NCBI GenBank assembly: GCA_021794425.1
Contig: JAJYQV010000027.1
Location: 1 to 41,561 of the forward strand
DNA length: 41,561 nucleotides
Direction: 5' to 3'
Source of the DNA: a bacterium
Lineage (GTDB): Bacteria > Patescibacteriota > Minisyncoccia > Phycocordibacterales > Phycocordibacteraceae
This document shows, piece by piece, positions 21,301-31,799 of this stretch (position 1 is the first letter of the stretch; every line of letters begins with the position of its first letter). A model generated the notes under the pieces. That model was not told the DNA's origin and did not search any database. It saw only the letters and a list, made by a program, of their open reading frames with translations. The position numbers were made by a program, and so were the translations under genes.

Positions 21301-22065
21301 AAGCGCTCGCCGAAGAATCCGGCCGTCATCAGCAAGTCGGACGGCCTTGTGACCGAGATCAAAGAAGAAGGCCGCGAGAAGGTCATCGTCGTCGCGCCCG
21401 AGAAGGGCCAGGGCAAGAAGGACGGCAGTGCGTACGAGTATCTCGCGCCGTATCCGCGCGTGCCTCTCGTGAAAGAAGGCGACACCGTCGTGCGAGGGCA
21501 GATTCTCACCGACGGTTCCGCTGACCTTGATGACCTCTTCGAGTATGCCGGGCGCGCGCTCACCCAGGAATACATCATCACCGAAGCGTCGAAGATCTAC
21601 GAGCTCCAGGGCGCGCCGGTCTCGCGCAAGCACCTCGAGGTGGTGGTGAAGCAGATGTTCAGCCGCGTGAAGATAACCGAGGCGGGCGATACTGACTACT
21701 CGGTCGGCGACGTCGTCGAGGACTGGGAATTCGCGAAGGCGACCAAAGAGATGGAAGACGCAGGCAAGATGCCGCCTGCCGCGAAAGAGATCGTGCTTGG
21801 CATCAAGGAGAGCGCGCTCTCGCGCCGCTCGTTCCTCTCGGCGGCGTCCTTCGAGCAGACGACGAAGATCCTCATCAACGCATCCTTGCGCGGCTCCATG
21901 GATCGTCTCCGCGGCTTGAAGGAGAACGTCATCCTCGGACGCCTCATTCCGTCAGGTACCGGATTCGCGGGGAGCCAAAAGCACTCCGCTATCACGAAGC
22001 TCCAAGCGGAGCGCCCGGTGCCCGAGCCGACCGAGCGTACAAGCTTTGCTCCGCGTGCGCTCTGA
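18355..22065 (+). CDS. rpoC: DNA-directed RNA polymerase subunit beta'
   Basis: [50 protein letters not shown]. Confidence 0.98.
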   Translation: MAFTPRKLPPRDAWNGLRLTLASPEKILSWSQGEVTKPETINYRTQRSEKHGLFDEKIFGPEKDYECYCGKYKGIRYKGIVCDKCGVEITRSIVRRERMGHIELCTPVAHIWFLRSVPSRMALLLGSSATDLEKVVYFAGYIVTKIAEDEKKRLLAELESEYKSKYKSLNSDKERDALKEKMTGTRTEIEGLVVGKILDELEYHRFSVKYGGLFEARIGAEAIYDIFTKLDLKELEKTLSARYETAGAAEREKLAKRLSLIAGLIASGVRPEWLFLTRIPVIPPALRPMVALEGGRHATSDVNDLYRRVINRNNRLKKLIDIHAPEVILRNEKRILQEAVDALLDNSIRKSGASAGAMTAAQRRPLKSLADYLKGKQGYFRQNLLGKRVDYSGRSVIVVGPDLELDECGLPKHMALELFRPFVIAGLLERELAFNIRGAGRLIEDGVAEVWEILEEAIQGKYVMLNRAPTLHRQGIQAFRPRLIEGDAIQLHPLVCNAFNADFDGDQMAVHVPLSEEAQWEAANIMSANKNILKPGSGDMIVLTGKPLDIILGVYWLTKEVEGAKGEGGHFSSPNAAILASEYDAIDARAKVMVLPVDGKEKYAAFEGHPFETTVGRLLFNTVLPSDYPYVNETITKKVLARIVTDCISRYGIDAVPDIVNKVKRFGFDYATRSGISWAIDDVAVPTEKKRLIDEAANKAASIAADYQNGLLSEDEKRRITIELWQGTKQELEKLVGEKLDPMGSVADMVFSGARGSLGQINQMAGMKGLIQNTAGVTMEVPITSSMIEGLNPIEYFMSTHGARKGLTDTALGTAKAGYLTRRLFDVAQDSIVTEHDCGTSRGVKINRVSASGIQIDYAEALRGRTLAEEVQDADGVTLFKKGHYLTIEDAETLAATPSVATVVARSPMSCETRYGVCQTCYGMDLTTREIVDLGEAVGTVAAQAIGEPGTQLTMRTFHAGGVASVGGDITSGLPRVEEVFEKRSPKNPAVISKSDGLVTEIKEEGREKVIVVAPEKGQGKKDGSAYEYLAPYPRVPLVKEGDTVVRGQILTDGSADLDDLFEYAGRALTQEYIITEASKIYELQGAPVSRKHLEVVVKQMFSRVKITEAGDTDYSVGDVVEDWEFAKATKEMEDAGKMPPAAKEIVLGIKESALSRRSFLSAASFEQTTKILINASLRGSMDRLRGLKENVILGRLIPSGTGFAGSQKHSAITKLQAERPVPEPTERTSFAPRAL

Positions 22066-22099
22066 TTAAATAGGGAAGTGTGAAAGCCCGATTTTCGCG

Positions 22100-22147
22100 A
22101 AGGCGAAACGCGCGCGGCCCCTTTGGGGCCGCGCGCGTTTCGCCTTT
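22100..22147 (+). terminator. Strong Rho-independent terminator of rpoBC
   Basis: AAGGCGAAACGCGCGCGGCCCC-TTT-GGGGCCGCGCGCGTTTCGCCTT, 22-bp perfect stem, abutting the next palindrome. Confidence 0.9.
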
Positions 22148-22954
22148 GTGGATATCCGATATCCACAAAGTACGCCATACTATTCTTGTCTTGATGTTAT
22201 TCGAAGATCCCTATGGTATGTGCTCCGACTTCTTCGTCAATCGGATTCCTGCCGAGGATAACGTCACGCGCGAACTCTCGGTATTCGCTGGGTGCATACA
22301 GTGAAGATAAAAACGCTCGCTCTACAAGCGGACGCTCGAACGTGCGGTTGTAGTCGCCAAGGCTCGTGTAGGGATAAGAACAAGCCCAATCGTACGCTTC
22401 GTCGAAATGGTCCCGTGCCCAAAGATACCCTTTCGGATGAACGTCAAACGCATTCTTAACTTGGATATACACGCTCACATAACGGAGATAATCGTCACTG
22501 TCGATAATTTTGCTACGGTACCCGCTCTGGAAAAGGGAGCCGGACTCCCGATGTCGTTCATTGAAGCGTTTCGCCATTCCGATACCGATCCGTTGCATGA
22601 AGCGCGGGACGCTTTTTTCGACCAGTCCGCGCAAGAGGAGATGAAAGTGGTTTTCAACGAGAGCAAATGCGATCATCTCCACTAGTGGCTTTTGCTCCGG
22701 CCAGCTGAGAGGCCGATCGAGGGAAGTGTGAAGCCCTTCGTCCTGTATGTCGCGATACCAGTTGAGAGAAGAAAAGTGATCGTTGGCATGCGTTAGCATG
22801 AGCAAGAAACGGAAGCGGTCCGACTCATCACGCACGATGGGCAAACCGCGCGTCCCGCGTTTGACGATATGCAAATACGGTCCTGCCTCCTGGCCATCAT
22901 CCATGCTTCTCATCCTATCAGTGGCATACTTTGTGGATATCCGATATCCACAAA
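22145..22954 (-). mobile_element. Second RAYT/Y1-type transposase unit bracketed by 25-nt palindromes
   Basis: TTTGTGGATATC-C-GATATCCACAAA at 22145-22169 and 22930-22954; inner flanks continue as inverted AGTAYGCCA. Confidence 0.88.
22197..22913 (-). CDS. REP-associated tyrosine (Y1/HUH) transposase-like protein
   Basis: YLHIVKRGTRGLPIVRDESDRFRFLLML, HUH motif ENHFHLLL, GSLFQSGYRSKII, LRYVSVYIQVK. Confidence 0.9.
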   Translation of the reverse strand: MRSMDDGQEAGPYLHIVKRGTRGLPIVRDESDRFRFLLMLTHANDHFSSLNWYRDIQDEGLHTSLDRPLSWPEQKPLVEMIAFALVENHFHLLLRGLVEKSVPRFMQRIGIGMAKRFNERHRESGSLFQSGYRSKIIDSDDYLRYVSVYIQVKNAFDVHPKGYLWARDHFDEAYDWACSYPYTSLGDYNRTFERPLVERAFLSSLYAPSEYREFARDVILGRNPIDEEVGAHTIGIFE

Positions 22955-23095
22955 AGGAGCGGCCGTGCTTTGGGTCATAGAAATAATGCCGCGCGGATGC
23001 GTTCGGTGGGTAAAAGTTCGCGATAAAGTCTTTGATAAGTTTGCCACGGTATTATGTTTTGTCAAACTTCGTCACGGCGAGGTAGGATAGAAGTA

Positions 23096-24778
23096 ATGGC
23101 AAAGGATACGGTGGCGGAGATAAAAGAACGACTGAGCGTACAGGACATCATCGCGCCGTATGTGAAGCTCTCGCGAGCGGGGAGGTCTTTGCGCGGGCTC
23201 TGTCCGTTCCATAAGGAGAAGACGCCTTCGTTCCACGTCTCGCCGGAGCGGGGCAGCTGGCACTGCTTCGGGTGCGGGGAAGGCGGCGACGGGTTTTCGT
23301 TCATCGAGAAGATCGAGGGGGTGGATTTCCGGGGTGCCCTGAAGATCCTCGCCGAGCGCGCGGGCGTGCAGATAGAGGAGTACCACGGCAATAGGGAAGT
23401 GTCGGAGGCGCGGGACCGTTCGCGCGCGCTTCTGGCGCGCGCGTCGCAGTGGTATGCTGCTCAGCTGCCCGGGAGCCCTGCCGAAGCGTACGCGAAGCAG
23501 CGCGGACTCTCGCAGAAGACGATACAGGAGTGGGAGCTCGGCTTTGCGCCGGATGCCTGGCGCACGCTCCTCGAAGCGATGGGTGCGGAGGGGTACTCCG
23601 TGCCGGAACTCATCGCAGCCGGTCTCGTGAAGGAAGCGGACGGGAAGCCCGGCACCTACTACGACCGCTTCCGGAACCGGCTCATGTTTCCGATACGCGA
23701 CGCGGCCGGGCGCGTCGTCGCCTTCACCGGCCGCACGCTCTCGGCGGATGAGCAGGCGAAATACCTGAACTCGCCCGAGACCGACCTCTACCACAAGTCG
23801 GACATCCTCTTCGGCATGGACCGCGCGAAAGACGCCATCCGGACGCGCGGCTTCACGATGCTCGTGGAGGGCCAGATGGACGTGCTCCATTGCCACCAGG
23901 CGGGATTCGGCAACGCAGTCGCGCTTTCGGGCACCGCGCTCACGGAGCGGCACTTGAGTCTCATGAAGCGCTTCAGCGAGAATCTCATGCTCGTGCTTGA
24001 CGCAGACCCCGCTGGACTCAAAGCGACCGCGCGCGCGGCGGCGCTCGCGCTTGGCGCTGGGCTGCGCGTGAAAGCCGCACGTCTCCCGAAAGGGAAAGAC
24101 CCCGCAGACCTCATGAGCGAAGACGCCCCGGATTTCGGCAAGCGCGTCGCGGCCGCCAAACCGATCGTCGAATTCTTTCTTGCCGAGCTCGCAGACGCCG
24201 AGCGCGATCCGCACCGGCTCTTGCGCCTCGCCGAAAGCATCGTGCTCCCGCTCATAAAAGCGATACCAAGCCCGATGGAGCGCGAGCATTTCGTCCAGGT
24301 GGCCGCGCGGGCGCTTGGGCTCTCAAGCGAGGCGGTACGGGAGTCGCTCAAGCGGGTGCCGACGCTCTTGGAAACGGCGGGTGCCGTCTGGGTGGTCGCC
24401 GCGGCGCCGGCCGCGCGCCCTTTGCGCGCCACGCGCGCCGAACAGCTCCTCGCGGTTGTCCACGCCTATCCCGACACCCCCCTTGCCAGCCGCGTCAAAT
24501 CGGAGTATTGTCGAATTACTGAAGCTGAGCAGCTGTCAAATGACGTACCCCCGGAGGCGGTCTTGTTCCAAGCGGAACAGACGTTCGGCGAGGATCCTAC
24601 GGAAGGCGCTGCGGACGAGCTTATTCGCGCCTTTGAAGAAGCGGTGATCCGCGAGGCGTATCAAGAAGCGGTGATGAATTTGCGAAGGGCTGAATCGGCG
24701 GGCGTCGAGTCTGAAATCAACGATGCGCAAGCGGTTTGTGCGCAACTCTCATTGCGTCTCGCCGCTCTCGGGCGCTAA
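23096..24778 (+). CDS. dnaG: DNA primase
   Basis: CHC2 zinc finger [50 protein letters not shown]. Confidence 0.96.
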   Translation: MAKDTVAEIKERLSVQDIIAPYVKLSRAGRSLRGLCPFHKEKTPSFHVSPERGSWHCFGCGEGGDGFSFIEKIEGVDFRGALKILAERAGVQIEEYHGNREVSEARDRSRALLARASQWYAAQLPGSPAEAYAKQRGLSQKTIQEWELGFAPDAWRTLLEAMGAEGYSVPELIAAGLVKEADGKPGTYYDRFRNRLMFPIRDAAGRVVAFTGRTLSADEQAKYLNSPETDLYHKSDILFGMDRAKDAIRTRGFTMLVEGQMDVLHCHQAGFGNAVALSGTALTERHLSLMKRFSENLMLVLDADPAGLKATARAAALALGAGLRVKAARLPKGKDPADLMSEDAPDFGKRVAAAKPIVEFFLAELADAERDPHRLLRLAESIVLPLIKAIPSPMEREHFVQVAARALGLSSEAVRESLKRVPTLLETAGAVWVVAAAPAARPLRATRAEQLLAVVHAYPDTPLASRVKSEYCRITEAEQLSNDVPPEAVLFQAEQTFGEDPTEGAADELIRAFEEAVIREAYQEAVMNLRRAESAGVESEINDAQAVCAQLSLRLAALGR

Positions 24779-24807
24779 CACAACCCTCTTATTTTTTTAT
24801 TTTCGAT

Positions 24808-26109
24808 ATGGCGAAACCTGCTACAAAGAAGAAAAAAACCGTCTCGCGGCCCAGTTCTGGCAGCGTAAAGAAACCCACCGTCACGAAAAAGCCGGTCAAG
24901 AAAGCGCCGCCCAAAAAACCCGCCCGCAAGCTGGTGCCCAAAAAAACGCCGGCAAAGAAAGCCGCCACGAAAGCGCGTCCGAAACTGCGTTCTGCAAAAC
25001 AGGTCGTCCGCGTCGTCGCGAAAGGCGCGAAGGCGAAGGCACTCGTCCAAAAAGCGCTCTCAGCGGAGCAGCTCATCGAAAAGGGCAAGGAGCGCGGGTA
25101 TGTCACCTACAACGAAATCCTGAAGTCATTCCCGCATGTCGAAGAAGACGTGAATTTCCTCGAGTCGCTCTATGAGCGGTTCGCCATTGCCGGCGTCGAC
25201 GTGCTCGAGGGAGGCATGCTCGAAGATGCCGCTGACGAGTACCTCGCGACGCGCAACATCAAGGACCGCCACTCCACGAGCTACGACTCTATCCAGATCT
25301 ACCTGCGCGAGATCGGGCAGTACCCGCTTCTTACCGCCGCCGAGGAACGCGAGCTTGCCAAACGCATCGAGAAGGGCGATGCGGAGGCGCGCAACATCCT
25401 CGCGCGGAGCAACCTGCGCCTGGTCGTCAGTATCGCGAAAAAATACGTTGGCCGCTCGCCCGACCTCACCCTCCTCGACCTTATCCAGGAAGGGAACCTC
25501 GGGCTTTTCCGCGCCGTCGATAAGTTCGATTGGAAAAAGGGGTACAAGTTTTCTACCTATGCGACGTGGTGGATCCGCCAGGCGATCACGCGTGCCCTCG
25601 CCGACCAGTCGCGCACCATCCGTATCCCGGTGCACATGGTCGAGACCATCGCCAAATACAAGCAAGTCTCCCGTCGCCTCTCGCAGGCGCTCGGCCGCGA
25701 CCCGCAACCGGAAGAGATCGCTATCGAGATGGGCGTCGAGCCGGAGAAAGTCTATCAGATAGAGAAGATCAACCAGGACACGCTTTCCTTGGAGAACCCG
25801 ATCGGCAGCGACGACGACGAGAAGTCAACGCTCGGCGATTTCATCGCCGATGACCGCATTCCTTCGCCGGTACAGGAGTCGTCAGAGCGCATCCTCTCTG
25901 AGCAGGTGAAAGAGATTTTGAGCGGCCTCTCGCCCAAGGAGCGCAAGATTCTTGAGATGCGCCACGGGCTCATGGACGGCGTGTACCACACGCTCGAAGA
26001 GGTGGGGAGGGAATTCGGCGTCACGCGCGAGCGCATTCGCCAGATCGAAGCCAAGGCTTTGGAAAAAATCCGGACCCACGACAAGGCGCGGCACTTGAAA
26101 TCGTACTGA
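24808..26109 (+). CDS. rpoD: RNA polymerase primary sigma factor with Lys/Pro/Ala-rich N-terminal tail
   Basis: [57 protein letters not shown]. Confidence 0.96.
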   Translation: MAKPATKKKKTVSRPSSGSVKKPTVTKKPVKKAPPKKPARKLVPKKTPAKKAATKARPKLRSAKQVVRVVAKGAKAKALVQKALSAEQLIEKGKERGYVTYNEILKSFPHVEEDVNFLESLYERFAIAGVDVLEGGMLEDAADEYLATRNIKDRHSTSYDSIQIYLREIGQYPLLTAAEERELAKRIEKGDAEARNILARSNLRLVVSIAKKYVGRSPDLTLLDLIQEGNLGLFRAVDKFDWKKGYKFSTYATWWIRQAITRALADQSRTIRIPVHMVETIAKYKQVSRRLSQALGRDPQPEEIAIEMGVEPEKVYQIEKINQDTLSLENPIGSDDDEKSTLGDFIADDRIPSPVQESSERILSEQVKEILSGLSPKERKILEMRHGLMDGVYHTLEEVGREFGVTRERIRQIEAKALEKIRTHDKARHLKSY

Positions 26110-26244
26110 GTGGCAAACATCGCTCTGGTCGGCCAAACCGGAACGGTGTTATTTGTGGGCGTGCCGATCCTTTGGCGGGGCAGGGGCCCGTGTTCGGAGG
26201 AGTGGTATTTTCGGTAAAGGAGGCGTAGTATAACGTTCATTCCT

Positions 26245-26766
26245 ATGTTTAGCATGATTACAAAGATTCTCTCGACTGGCTCTCTTCCGGAGCCGGTTTC
26301 GCTTCACGAGCGCGGCGAGGAACCAATTGGCAAATCACTCCAGGCTGCCATCAAGACGCTCTATGGCGGACGGTCGCTCCGGATCCGTCACGTCGATGCC
26401 GGATCGACCAACGCTGAAGAGTGTGAGCTGACGGCGCTCGGGAATGCGTATTACGATGTCGAGCGGTTCGGCATCTCGTTTGTCGCGTCGCCGCGGCACG
26501 CGGACATCCTGACAGTCTCGGGCCCGGTGACGCGTAACATGGCGCATGCGCTCAAGACCGCCTATGAGCTGATGCCATCGCCGAAGGTGGTCGTGGCAAT
26601 CGGCGATGGCGCGATCACGGGAGGCATTTGGAAGGATGCATATGCGGTCGCAGGACCGGTCGACGCGATCATCCCCGTCGATGCCGTCATCCCGGGAGAT
26701 CCGCCCTCGCCGGGCGACATCCTCTCCGGGCTGCTTTCAATAATCGCCGCCGCGCGGCGCGCATAA
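26245..26766 (+). CDS. NuoB/HyfI-like small subunit lacking canonical Fe-S ligands
   Basis: RHVDAGSTNAEECELTAL..YYDVERFGISFVASPRHADILTVSGPVTRNMA..VVVAIGDGAITGG..DAVIPGDPPSPGDIL; Cys positions of the family replaced by T/E/G/D. Confidence 0.85.
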   Translation: MFSMITKILSTGSLPEPVSLHERGEEPIGKSLQAAIKTLYGGRSLRIRHVDAGSTNAEECELTALGNAYYDVERFGISFVASPRHADILTVSGPVTRNMAHALKTAYELMPSPKVVVAIGDGAITGGIWKDAYAVAGPVDAIIPVDAVIPGDPPSPGDILSGLLSIIAAARRA

Positions 26767-26777
26767 GTAAGCGAGGT

Positions 26778-28721
26778 ATGATAGCGAGCCTCGTTACCAT
26801 TTCTTTCGCGTTCCTGGCTGCAGGCGCGCTTCTCGCATTCGTCCCGTCGCGCACCGACGCGACGCACCGGGTCACCTACGGCGCGTTCGCGTTTGCGGGT
26901 GTTGCTGCGCTTTTCGCCGCCGCGTGGTCTCTCGCGGCACCGCAAACGCTCGGCGCGCTCCCGATGACCCCGGCTTTCTTTTTCGGAATCATCGGTGCGG
27001 GGACTCTCCTCGCCTCGATCTACGCTGTGGGGTATTTGCCACTTTACCGAGACACATACGCTCTGCCATGGCTTGCGGCCGCGTTCGCGGTATTTATCAT
27101 AGGGATGGAGGCGGTCGTGCTTGCGCCGTCGGTGCTATTATTCCTCGTGTCGTGGGAGGTCATGTCGGTCGCGGCGTATTTCCTCGTCATCGCGGATAGC
27201 TCGGAGAGCTCTCTTCACGCCGGCCTCGTTTACCTGATCATGACGCAGATCGGATTTGCGGCAATCGCGAGCGGCTTGCTGCTGCTTGCCGACGGCGCGC
27301 CGTTTGCCACGTGGCCCATGGTCGCACAGACTGCTTCGCACCTCTCGCCGCCGGAACTCGCGATCGCGTTCGTCCTGCTTCTCATCGGCTTCGGATCAAA
27401 GGCCGGGCTCGTGCCGTTCCACCAGTGGTTGCCGCACGCGCACCCGCAAGCTCCGAGCCATGCTTCAGCGCTCCTCTCGGGCGTGATGCTCAAGGTCGCG
27501 CTCTTCGGGTTCTTGGTCTCACTCTCCTTTTTCCCGAGCATACCGCTCCCGCTCGCGGCGCTCGTCATCGCGCTCGGTCTCTTATCGGCGTTCTTTGGCG
27601 CGCTCCACGCGGCTGTTGAGGATGATCTGAAGCGGCTGCTCGCGTGGAGCAGTATCGAGAACATGGGGCTTATCTTCTCCGCGCTCGGCGTCGTGTTGGC
27701 GGTTGCCGCGATGCCCTCATCACCGCTCTCTGCGGCGGTGGCTGCCGGAGCGGCTGTTTTTGTGGTCCTGCACACCTTGAATCATTTCTTGTTCAAATCA
27801 GGTTTGTTCTTTGCCGCAGGCACGATTGCGGCAAAGACGCATACCCGCGATCTCGATGCGCTCGGCGGGCTCGCTGCCCGCTGGCCGTTCTTCTCGGGGG
27901 TTGTCCTCGCACTCTCGCTCTCGGCCGCCGCGCTGCCGCCGCTGGGGACCTTCTTTGGCGAGTGGGTATACCTGCAGTCGCTCGCGCTCGGATTTGCCGC
28001 GCCGATGCCGCTCGCAGTCGTCGCTCTCGTGATGCTGGGGACCATCGGTCTCGTGGGGGGTCTCTCGATATTTGCCTTCAGCAAGCTTTTCAGCACGGCG
28101 TTCCTCGGGCGTGCCCGCTCCGCGCGCGCCGAAAATCCAGGGACGCTCTCGCCGTCCCTAATCATTCCTCCGCTGGTCGGCGCCGTTGCGCTCATGGGCT
28201 CAAGCTTGCTCGCTTTCCCGCTCCTCTCTTCGATAGGGGCTGCCAGCGCGCGCTCCATCTTCTCCGACACGACCATCGCCCCCGGAGCCGCAATGAACGC
28301 GTGGCTCGTCTCGGGGCTTCTTGTCGCGGCACTCGGTATCGTGTTTCTCGGCAGACGCGCGCTCGTTTCTGCGCGCGGCGTGCGGGTAACGGGTACGTGG
28401 GATTGCGGCGCGCCGCTTAGTCCACGTATGGAGCAGACGGCGACCGGCTTCGCGGCACCGATCCGGTTCTTCTTCCGAGCAATCGTGCTCGCACGCAAGG
28501 AGTTCATTGTCGAGCCGGTCGTCGCGTCGAATCCATGGATCGCCGAGCGGCAGCTCTTATGGAGCGTGGCCTCGTTCTGGGAGCGATTCTTCTATCAGCC
28601 GATTAGTGCGCTGGTGCTTCGCGCGGCGCGGACGATGCGTTCCCTGCAGAGCGGGGTCGTGCAGCTCTACCTCCTGTTCATGCTCGTTGCGCTCATCCTC
28701 GTTCTCGTCATTGCCTTATGA
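26778..28721 (+). CDS. HyfB/NuoL-type proton-translocating membrane subunit
   Basis: Polytopic; FGSKAGLVPFHQWLPHAHPQAPSHASALLSGVMLKVALFGF. Confidence 0.88.
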   Translation: MIASLVTISFAFLAAGALLAFVPSRTDATHRVTYGAFAFAGVAALFAAAWSLAAPQTLGALPMTPAFFFGIIGAGTLLASIYAVGYLPLYRDTYALPWLAAAFAVFIIGMEAVVLAPSVLLFLVSWEVMSVAAYFLVIADSSESSLHAGLVYLIMTQIGFAAIASGLLLLADGAPFATWPMVAQTASHLSPPELAIAFVLLLIGFGSKAGLVPFHQWLPHAHPQAPSHASALLSGVMLKVALFGFLVSLSFFPSIPLPLAALVIALGLLSAFFGALHAAVEDDLKRLLAWSSIENMGLIFSALGVVLAVAAMPSSPLSAAVAAGAAVFVVLHTLNHFLFKSGLFFAAGTIAAKTHTRDLDALGGLAARWPFFSGVVLALSLSAAALPPLGTFFGEWVYLQSLALGFAAPMPLAVVALVMLGTIGLVGGLSIFAFSKLFSTAFLGRARSARAENPGTLSPSLIIPPLVGAVALMGSSLLAFPLLSSIGAASARSIFSDTTIAPGAAMNAWLVSGLLVAALGIVFLGRRALVSARGVRVTGTWDCGAPLSPRMEQTATGFAAPIRFFFRAIVLARKEFIVEPVVASNPWIAERQLLWSVASFWERFFYQPISALVLRAARTMRSLQSGVVQLYLLFMLVALILVLVIAL

Positions 28722-29671
28722 ACCTCTCCTCGCTCACGATGCTTCTTGCAGAGAGCGCGGCGGTCATGCTCGCGGCACCGCTCGTGGTCGGCACGGTTCA
28801 TCTGGTGAAGGCACGGTTCCAGAATCGCCGCGGCGCGTCAATCGTGCAGCCGTACTGGGCGCTTGCGTCGCTCCTGCGTAAAGAAATGACCGTTCCGGAG
28901 CATAGCTCGTGGGTCTTCCGTTTCGTGCCGTACGTTGTGCTCGCGACAACGATTGTCCTTGCCGTAGTGGTGCCGAGCGCGGGCATCGGAGCGTGGCCCG
29001 CGGCGGCTTCAAACATCTTCCTTGTCGCGGCCCTCGCGACGCTCGGTTCGGTCTTTCTGGCGTTGGGCGGCATGGATACAGGGAGTACGTTTGGCAACAT
29101 GGGCGCGAATCGCGAGATGACGCTTGTGGCGCTCGCCGAGCCGGCGCTGCTCATCGTGCTCGCGACACTCGCGTTCTTTGCCGGAAGCGCGAATCTCGAC
29201 GGCATCGTGGCGTTCTTTGCGGCCGCCCCCTGGCGCGCGAGCATGCTCATGGCGCTCCCGACGCTTCTCGCGCTGCTCCTCGTGGTGCTTGCGGAGAATG
29301 CACGATATCCGGTCGACAATCCCGCGACGCATCTGGAGCTCACGATGGTGCACGAGGCAATGGTTCTCGAATACTCAGGACCGTACCTGGCGGCGCTCGA
29401 GTACGCGAGCGCGCTCCGGCTCACGGCTTTCGGGTCGCTCTTCATGAATATCGTTTTCCCGTTTGGGATTGCTACGGTAGGCACTGGTGTTGAAATGCTT
29501 GCCGTCGGGGTGCTCTCGCTCGTGCTCAAACTCGGTTTCTTCGCGCTGCTCATCGGGAGCCTCGAATCGCTCCTCGTGAAAATGCGTTTCTATCGCATGC
29601 AAGAGTACTTCACGCTCGCGTTCCTCATCGCGTTCGCGGGTGCCGTGCTGGCATTCGCTCATACTTTCTGA
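28718..29671 (+). CDS. HyfC/NuoH-type membrane subunit
   Basis: GASIVQPYWALASLLRKE, ENARYPVDNPATHLELTMVHEAMVLEYSGPYLA. Confidence 0.9.
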   Translation: MNLSSLTMLLAESAAVMLAAPLVVGTVHLVKARFQNRRGASIVQPYWALASLLRKEMTVPEHSSWVFRFVPYVVLATTIVLAVVVPSAGIGAWPAAASNIFLVAALATLGSVFLALGGMDTGSTFGNMGANREMTLVALAEPALLIVLATLAFFAGSANLDGIVAFFAAAPWRASMLMALPTLLALLLVVLAENARYPVDNPATHLELTMVHEAMVLEYSGPYLAALEYASALRLTAFGSLFMNIVFPFGIATVGTGVEMLAVGVLSLVLKLGFFALLIGSLESLLVKMRFYRMQEYFTLAFLIAFAGAVLAFAHTF

Positions 29672-29674
29672 TCC

Positions 29675-30322
29675 ATGGCTCCGTCTCTGACCCCTCTCTT
29701 GATTCTTGCCGCGCTCCTGCTCGGGTCAGCTTTTTTGCTCTCCAGCCGCTTGCGTCTGCGCTCGCTCGTAGGGCTCTTTCAGTTTCAGGCATTTCTGCTG
29801 GTCGCGTATCTCGCGTGGTCGGCCGTGCTACTGAGAGAGGCGCCTCTCGCGAGCATCGCAGTATTCGTGTTCGTGCTGAAGGGGCTCGTCATGCCTTCGC
29901 TCCTGCTGCGGGTCGCTCGGCAAACCGGCGCGTCGGAGCGCTTGGCGACGTATGTCCGACCGGCGCTGCTCTCGTTCATCGCTATGGCGGCGATTGTCGC
30001 TGCGGCTGCGGCGGCCTCGGCGCTCCCGTTTGACGATAACGTTTTCTTCATCACCGTGTCGTTCTCGCTCATACTCATCGGTTTTGAGCTTCTCATCACG
30101 CACAAGAACCTCTTCGGCCAGAGCGTCGGGTTTCTCGTGCTTGAGAACGGCATCTTCTTCCTCGGATTGGTTATCGCGCGTACCTTGCCGGTCTTGGTCG
30201 AGTTCGGCGTCCTGTTCGACCTGCTCGCCTTGCTCGTGCTCGCGACCGCACTCATCCGGCGCGTGCAGAGGACGCACGCGTCCGTGGCGACCGATTATCT
30301 GCAAGCCTTGAATGACCTATGA
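29675..30322 (+). CDS. HyfE/NuoK-like membrane subunit
   Basis: Hydrophobic, located between HyfC- and HyfF-like genes; LFGQSVGFLVLENGIFFLGL. Confidence 0.8.
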   Translation: MAPSLTPLLILAALLLGSAFLLSSRLRLRSLVGLFQFQAFLLVAYLAWSAVLLREAPLASIAVFVFVLKGLVMPSLLLRVARQTGASERLATYVRPALLSFIAMAAIVAAAAAASALPFDDNVFFITVSFSLILIGFELLITHKNLFGQSVGFLVLENGIFFLGLVIARTLPVLVEFGVLFDLLALLVLATALIRRVQRTHASVATDYLQALNDL

Positions 30323-31797
30323 TGATTACCACGCTCATCCTGGCGAGTCTTCTGGCTGCTTTCGTGCCGTTTGTTTCCTCGCGCCCCGAGCGCATCGTGC
30401 GCCAGGCGATTGTCGCCAGCACGATCGTGCTCGCGCTCGGTCTTCTTGCAGGCGTGCCGCCGCTTTTCGGCAGTCCGCCAGTCGCGTGGGCGGGGTTGTG
30501 GTATGTCGACGCGTTCTCTGGACTCTTGGTGGTGCTCATCAGCGTGGTGCAGTGGACCGCGACGCTTACGAGCCGGCCGTTTCTCCTTGAGGAGCTGCGC
30601 GAGGAGGTCGTGTCGTTGCCGCTCGTGCGCCGGTACTACGCGCTGCTTGCGCTGTTCGTCACCGCGATGCTCGTGACGGTCGTCTCGGACAACCTTGGGT
30701 TCTTGTGGGTCGCGCTTGAGGCGACGACGCTCGCGACGACGTTTTTGGTGGCGTTCTATGCGCGCCCTTCGTCGCTTGAGGCAGCGTGGAAGTATCTGAT
30801 CATATGCTCGACCGGTCTCGCACTCGGTTTTGTCGGTCTCGTGCTTGTCTCGGCAGCAGCGACGCACGCGGGCGCGATGTCGGCGCTAACCGGGCTCAGA
30901 TGGAGCGCGCTCCATGTCGCGGCGCACGATTTTTCTCCGTCAATGATGAAGATAGCTTTCGCCTTCGCGCTTGTCGGGTTCGGTACGAAGGTGGGTCTCG
31001 TGCCGATGCATACTTGGCTGCCGGACGCGCACTCAAGCGCGCCCGCGCCGATCTCGGCGCTCCTCTCGGGCGTCTTGCTTAATGCGGCGCTCTTCACGGT
31101 GCTGCGGTACAAGGCGCTCACCGATGCGGCGCTCGGCGGGGGCGCGTACACGGACGGACTCCTCCTCGCGTTCGGCGTGCTCACGCTGGTCGTCGCGGCG
31201 GCGTTCATCCTTACCCAGACGGACTACAAGCGTCTTCTCGCGTATTCGAGCGCAGAACACATGGGATTCGTGGCGCTCTCTCTCGGCCTCGGTCCCGTTG
31301 GCGCGGTGGCGGCCGTTATTGAGCTCATCGGTCACGCGCTCGCCAAATCGATGCTGTTCTTCGGTGCGGGGAATATTCTCGTGCGGTTTCGTAGCACGAA
31401 GTTTTCGCGAGTGGCTGGCGTGCATCGCGTGCTCCCGTACACAGGAGGACTCTTCTTCGCGGGCATCCTGATGCTGCTCGCTGTCCCGCCATCGCCGCTT
31501 TTCATGAGTGAATATTTGGCGATTGCTGCCGGTATCCGAGCACATCCGCTTGCAATCATGGCCGCGCTCGGGGCATTCGTCGTCATCCTCTCCGGCTTCA
31601 TCCGGCTCGTGACGCCGTTTTTGTTCGCTCCGGTGCCGGAAGGGGGCGCGGCGCATCCAGTTGCGCGCGGCGAGTCGTGGAACCTGTCGCATACGGCGAT
31701 GCTGCTGCATCTCGTGCTGCTAGTCGGATTCTTTCTGCTCGTCTTGTCCGGCACCGCGCTGCCGTTTATCGAACGGGTAACCGCTATCATTTCGTAA
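30319..31797 (+). CDS. HyfF/NuoN-NuoL-type membrane subunit
   Basis: FGTKVGLVPMHTWLPDAHSSAPAPISALLSGVLLNAALF, DYKRLLAYSSAEHMGFVALSLG. Confidence 0.88.
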   Translation: MMITTLILASLLAAFVPFVSSRPERIVRQAIVASTIVLALGLLAGVPPLFGSPPVAWAGLWYVDAFSGLLVVLISVVQWTATLTSRPFLLEELREEVVSLPLVRRYYALLALFVTAMLVTVVSDNLGFLWVALEATTLATTFLVAFYARPSSLEAAWKYLIICSTGLALGFVGLVLVSAAATHAGAMSALTGLRWSALHVAAHDFSPSMMKIAFAFALVGFGTKVGLVPMHTWLPDAHSSAPAPISALLSGVLLNAALFTVLRYKALTDAALGGGAYTDGLLLAFGVLTLVVAAAFILTQTDYKRLLAYSSAEHMGFVALSLGLGPVGAVAAVIELIGHALAKSMLFFGAGNILVRFRSTKFSRVAGVHRVLPYTGGLFFAGILMLLAVPPSPLFMSEYLAIAAGIRAHPLAIMAALGAFVVILSGFIRLVTPFLFAPVPEGGAAHPVARGESWNLSHTAMLLHLVLLVGFFLLVLSGTALPFIERVTAIIS

Positions 31798-31799
31798 CT

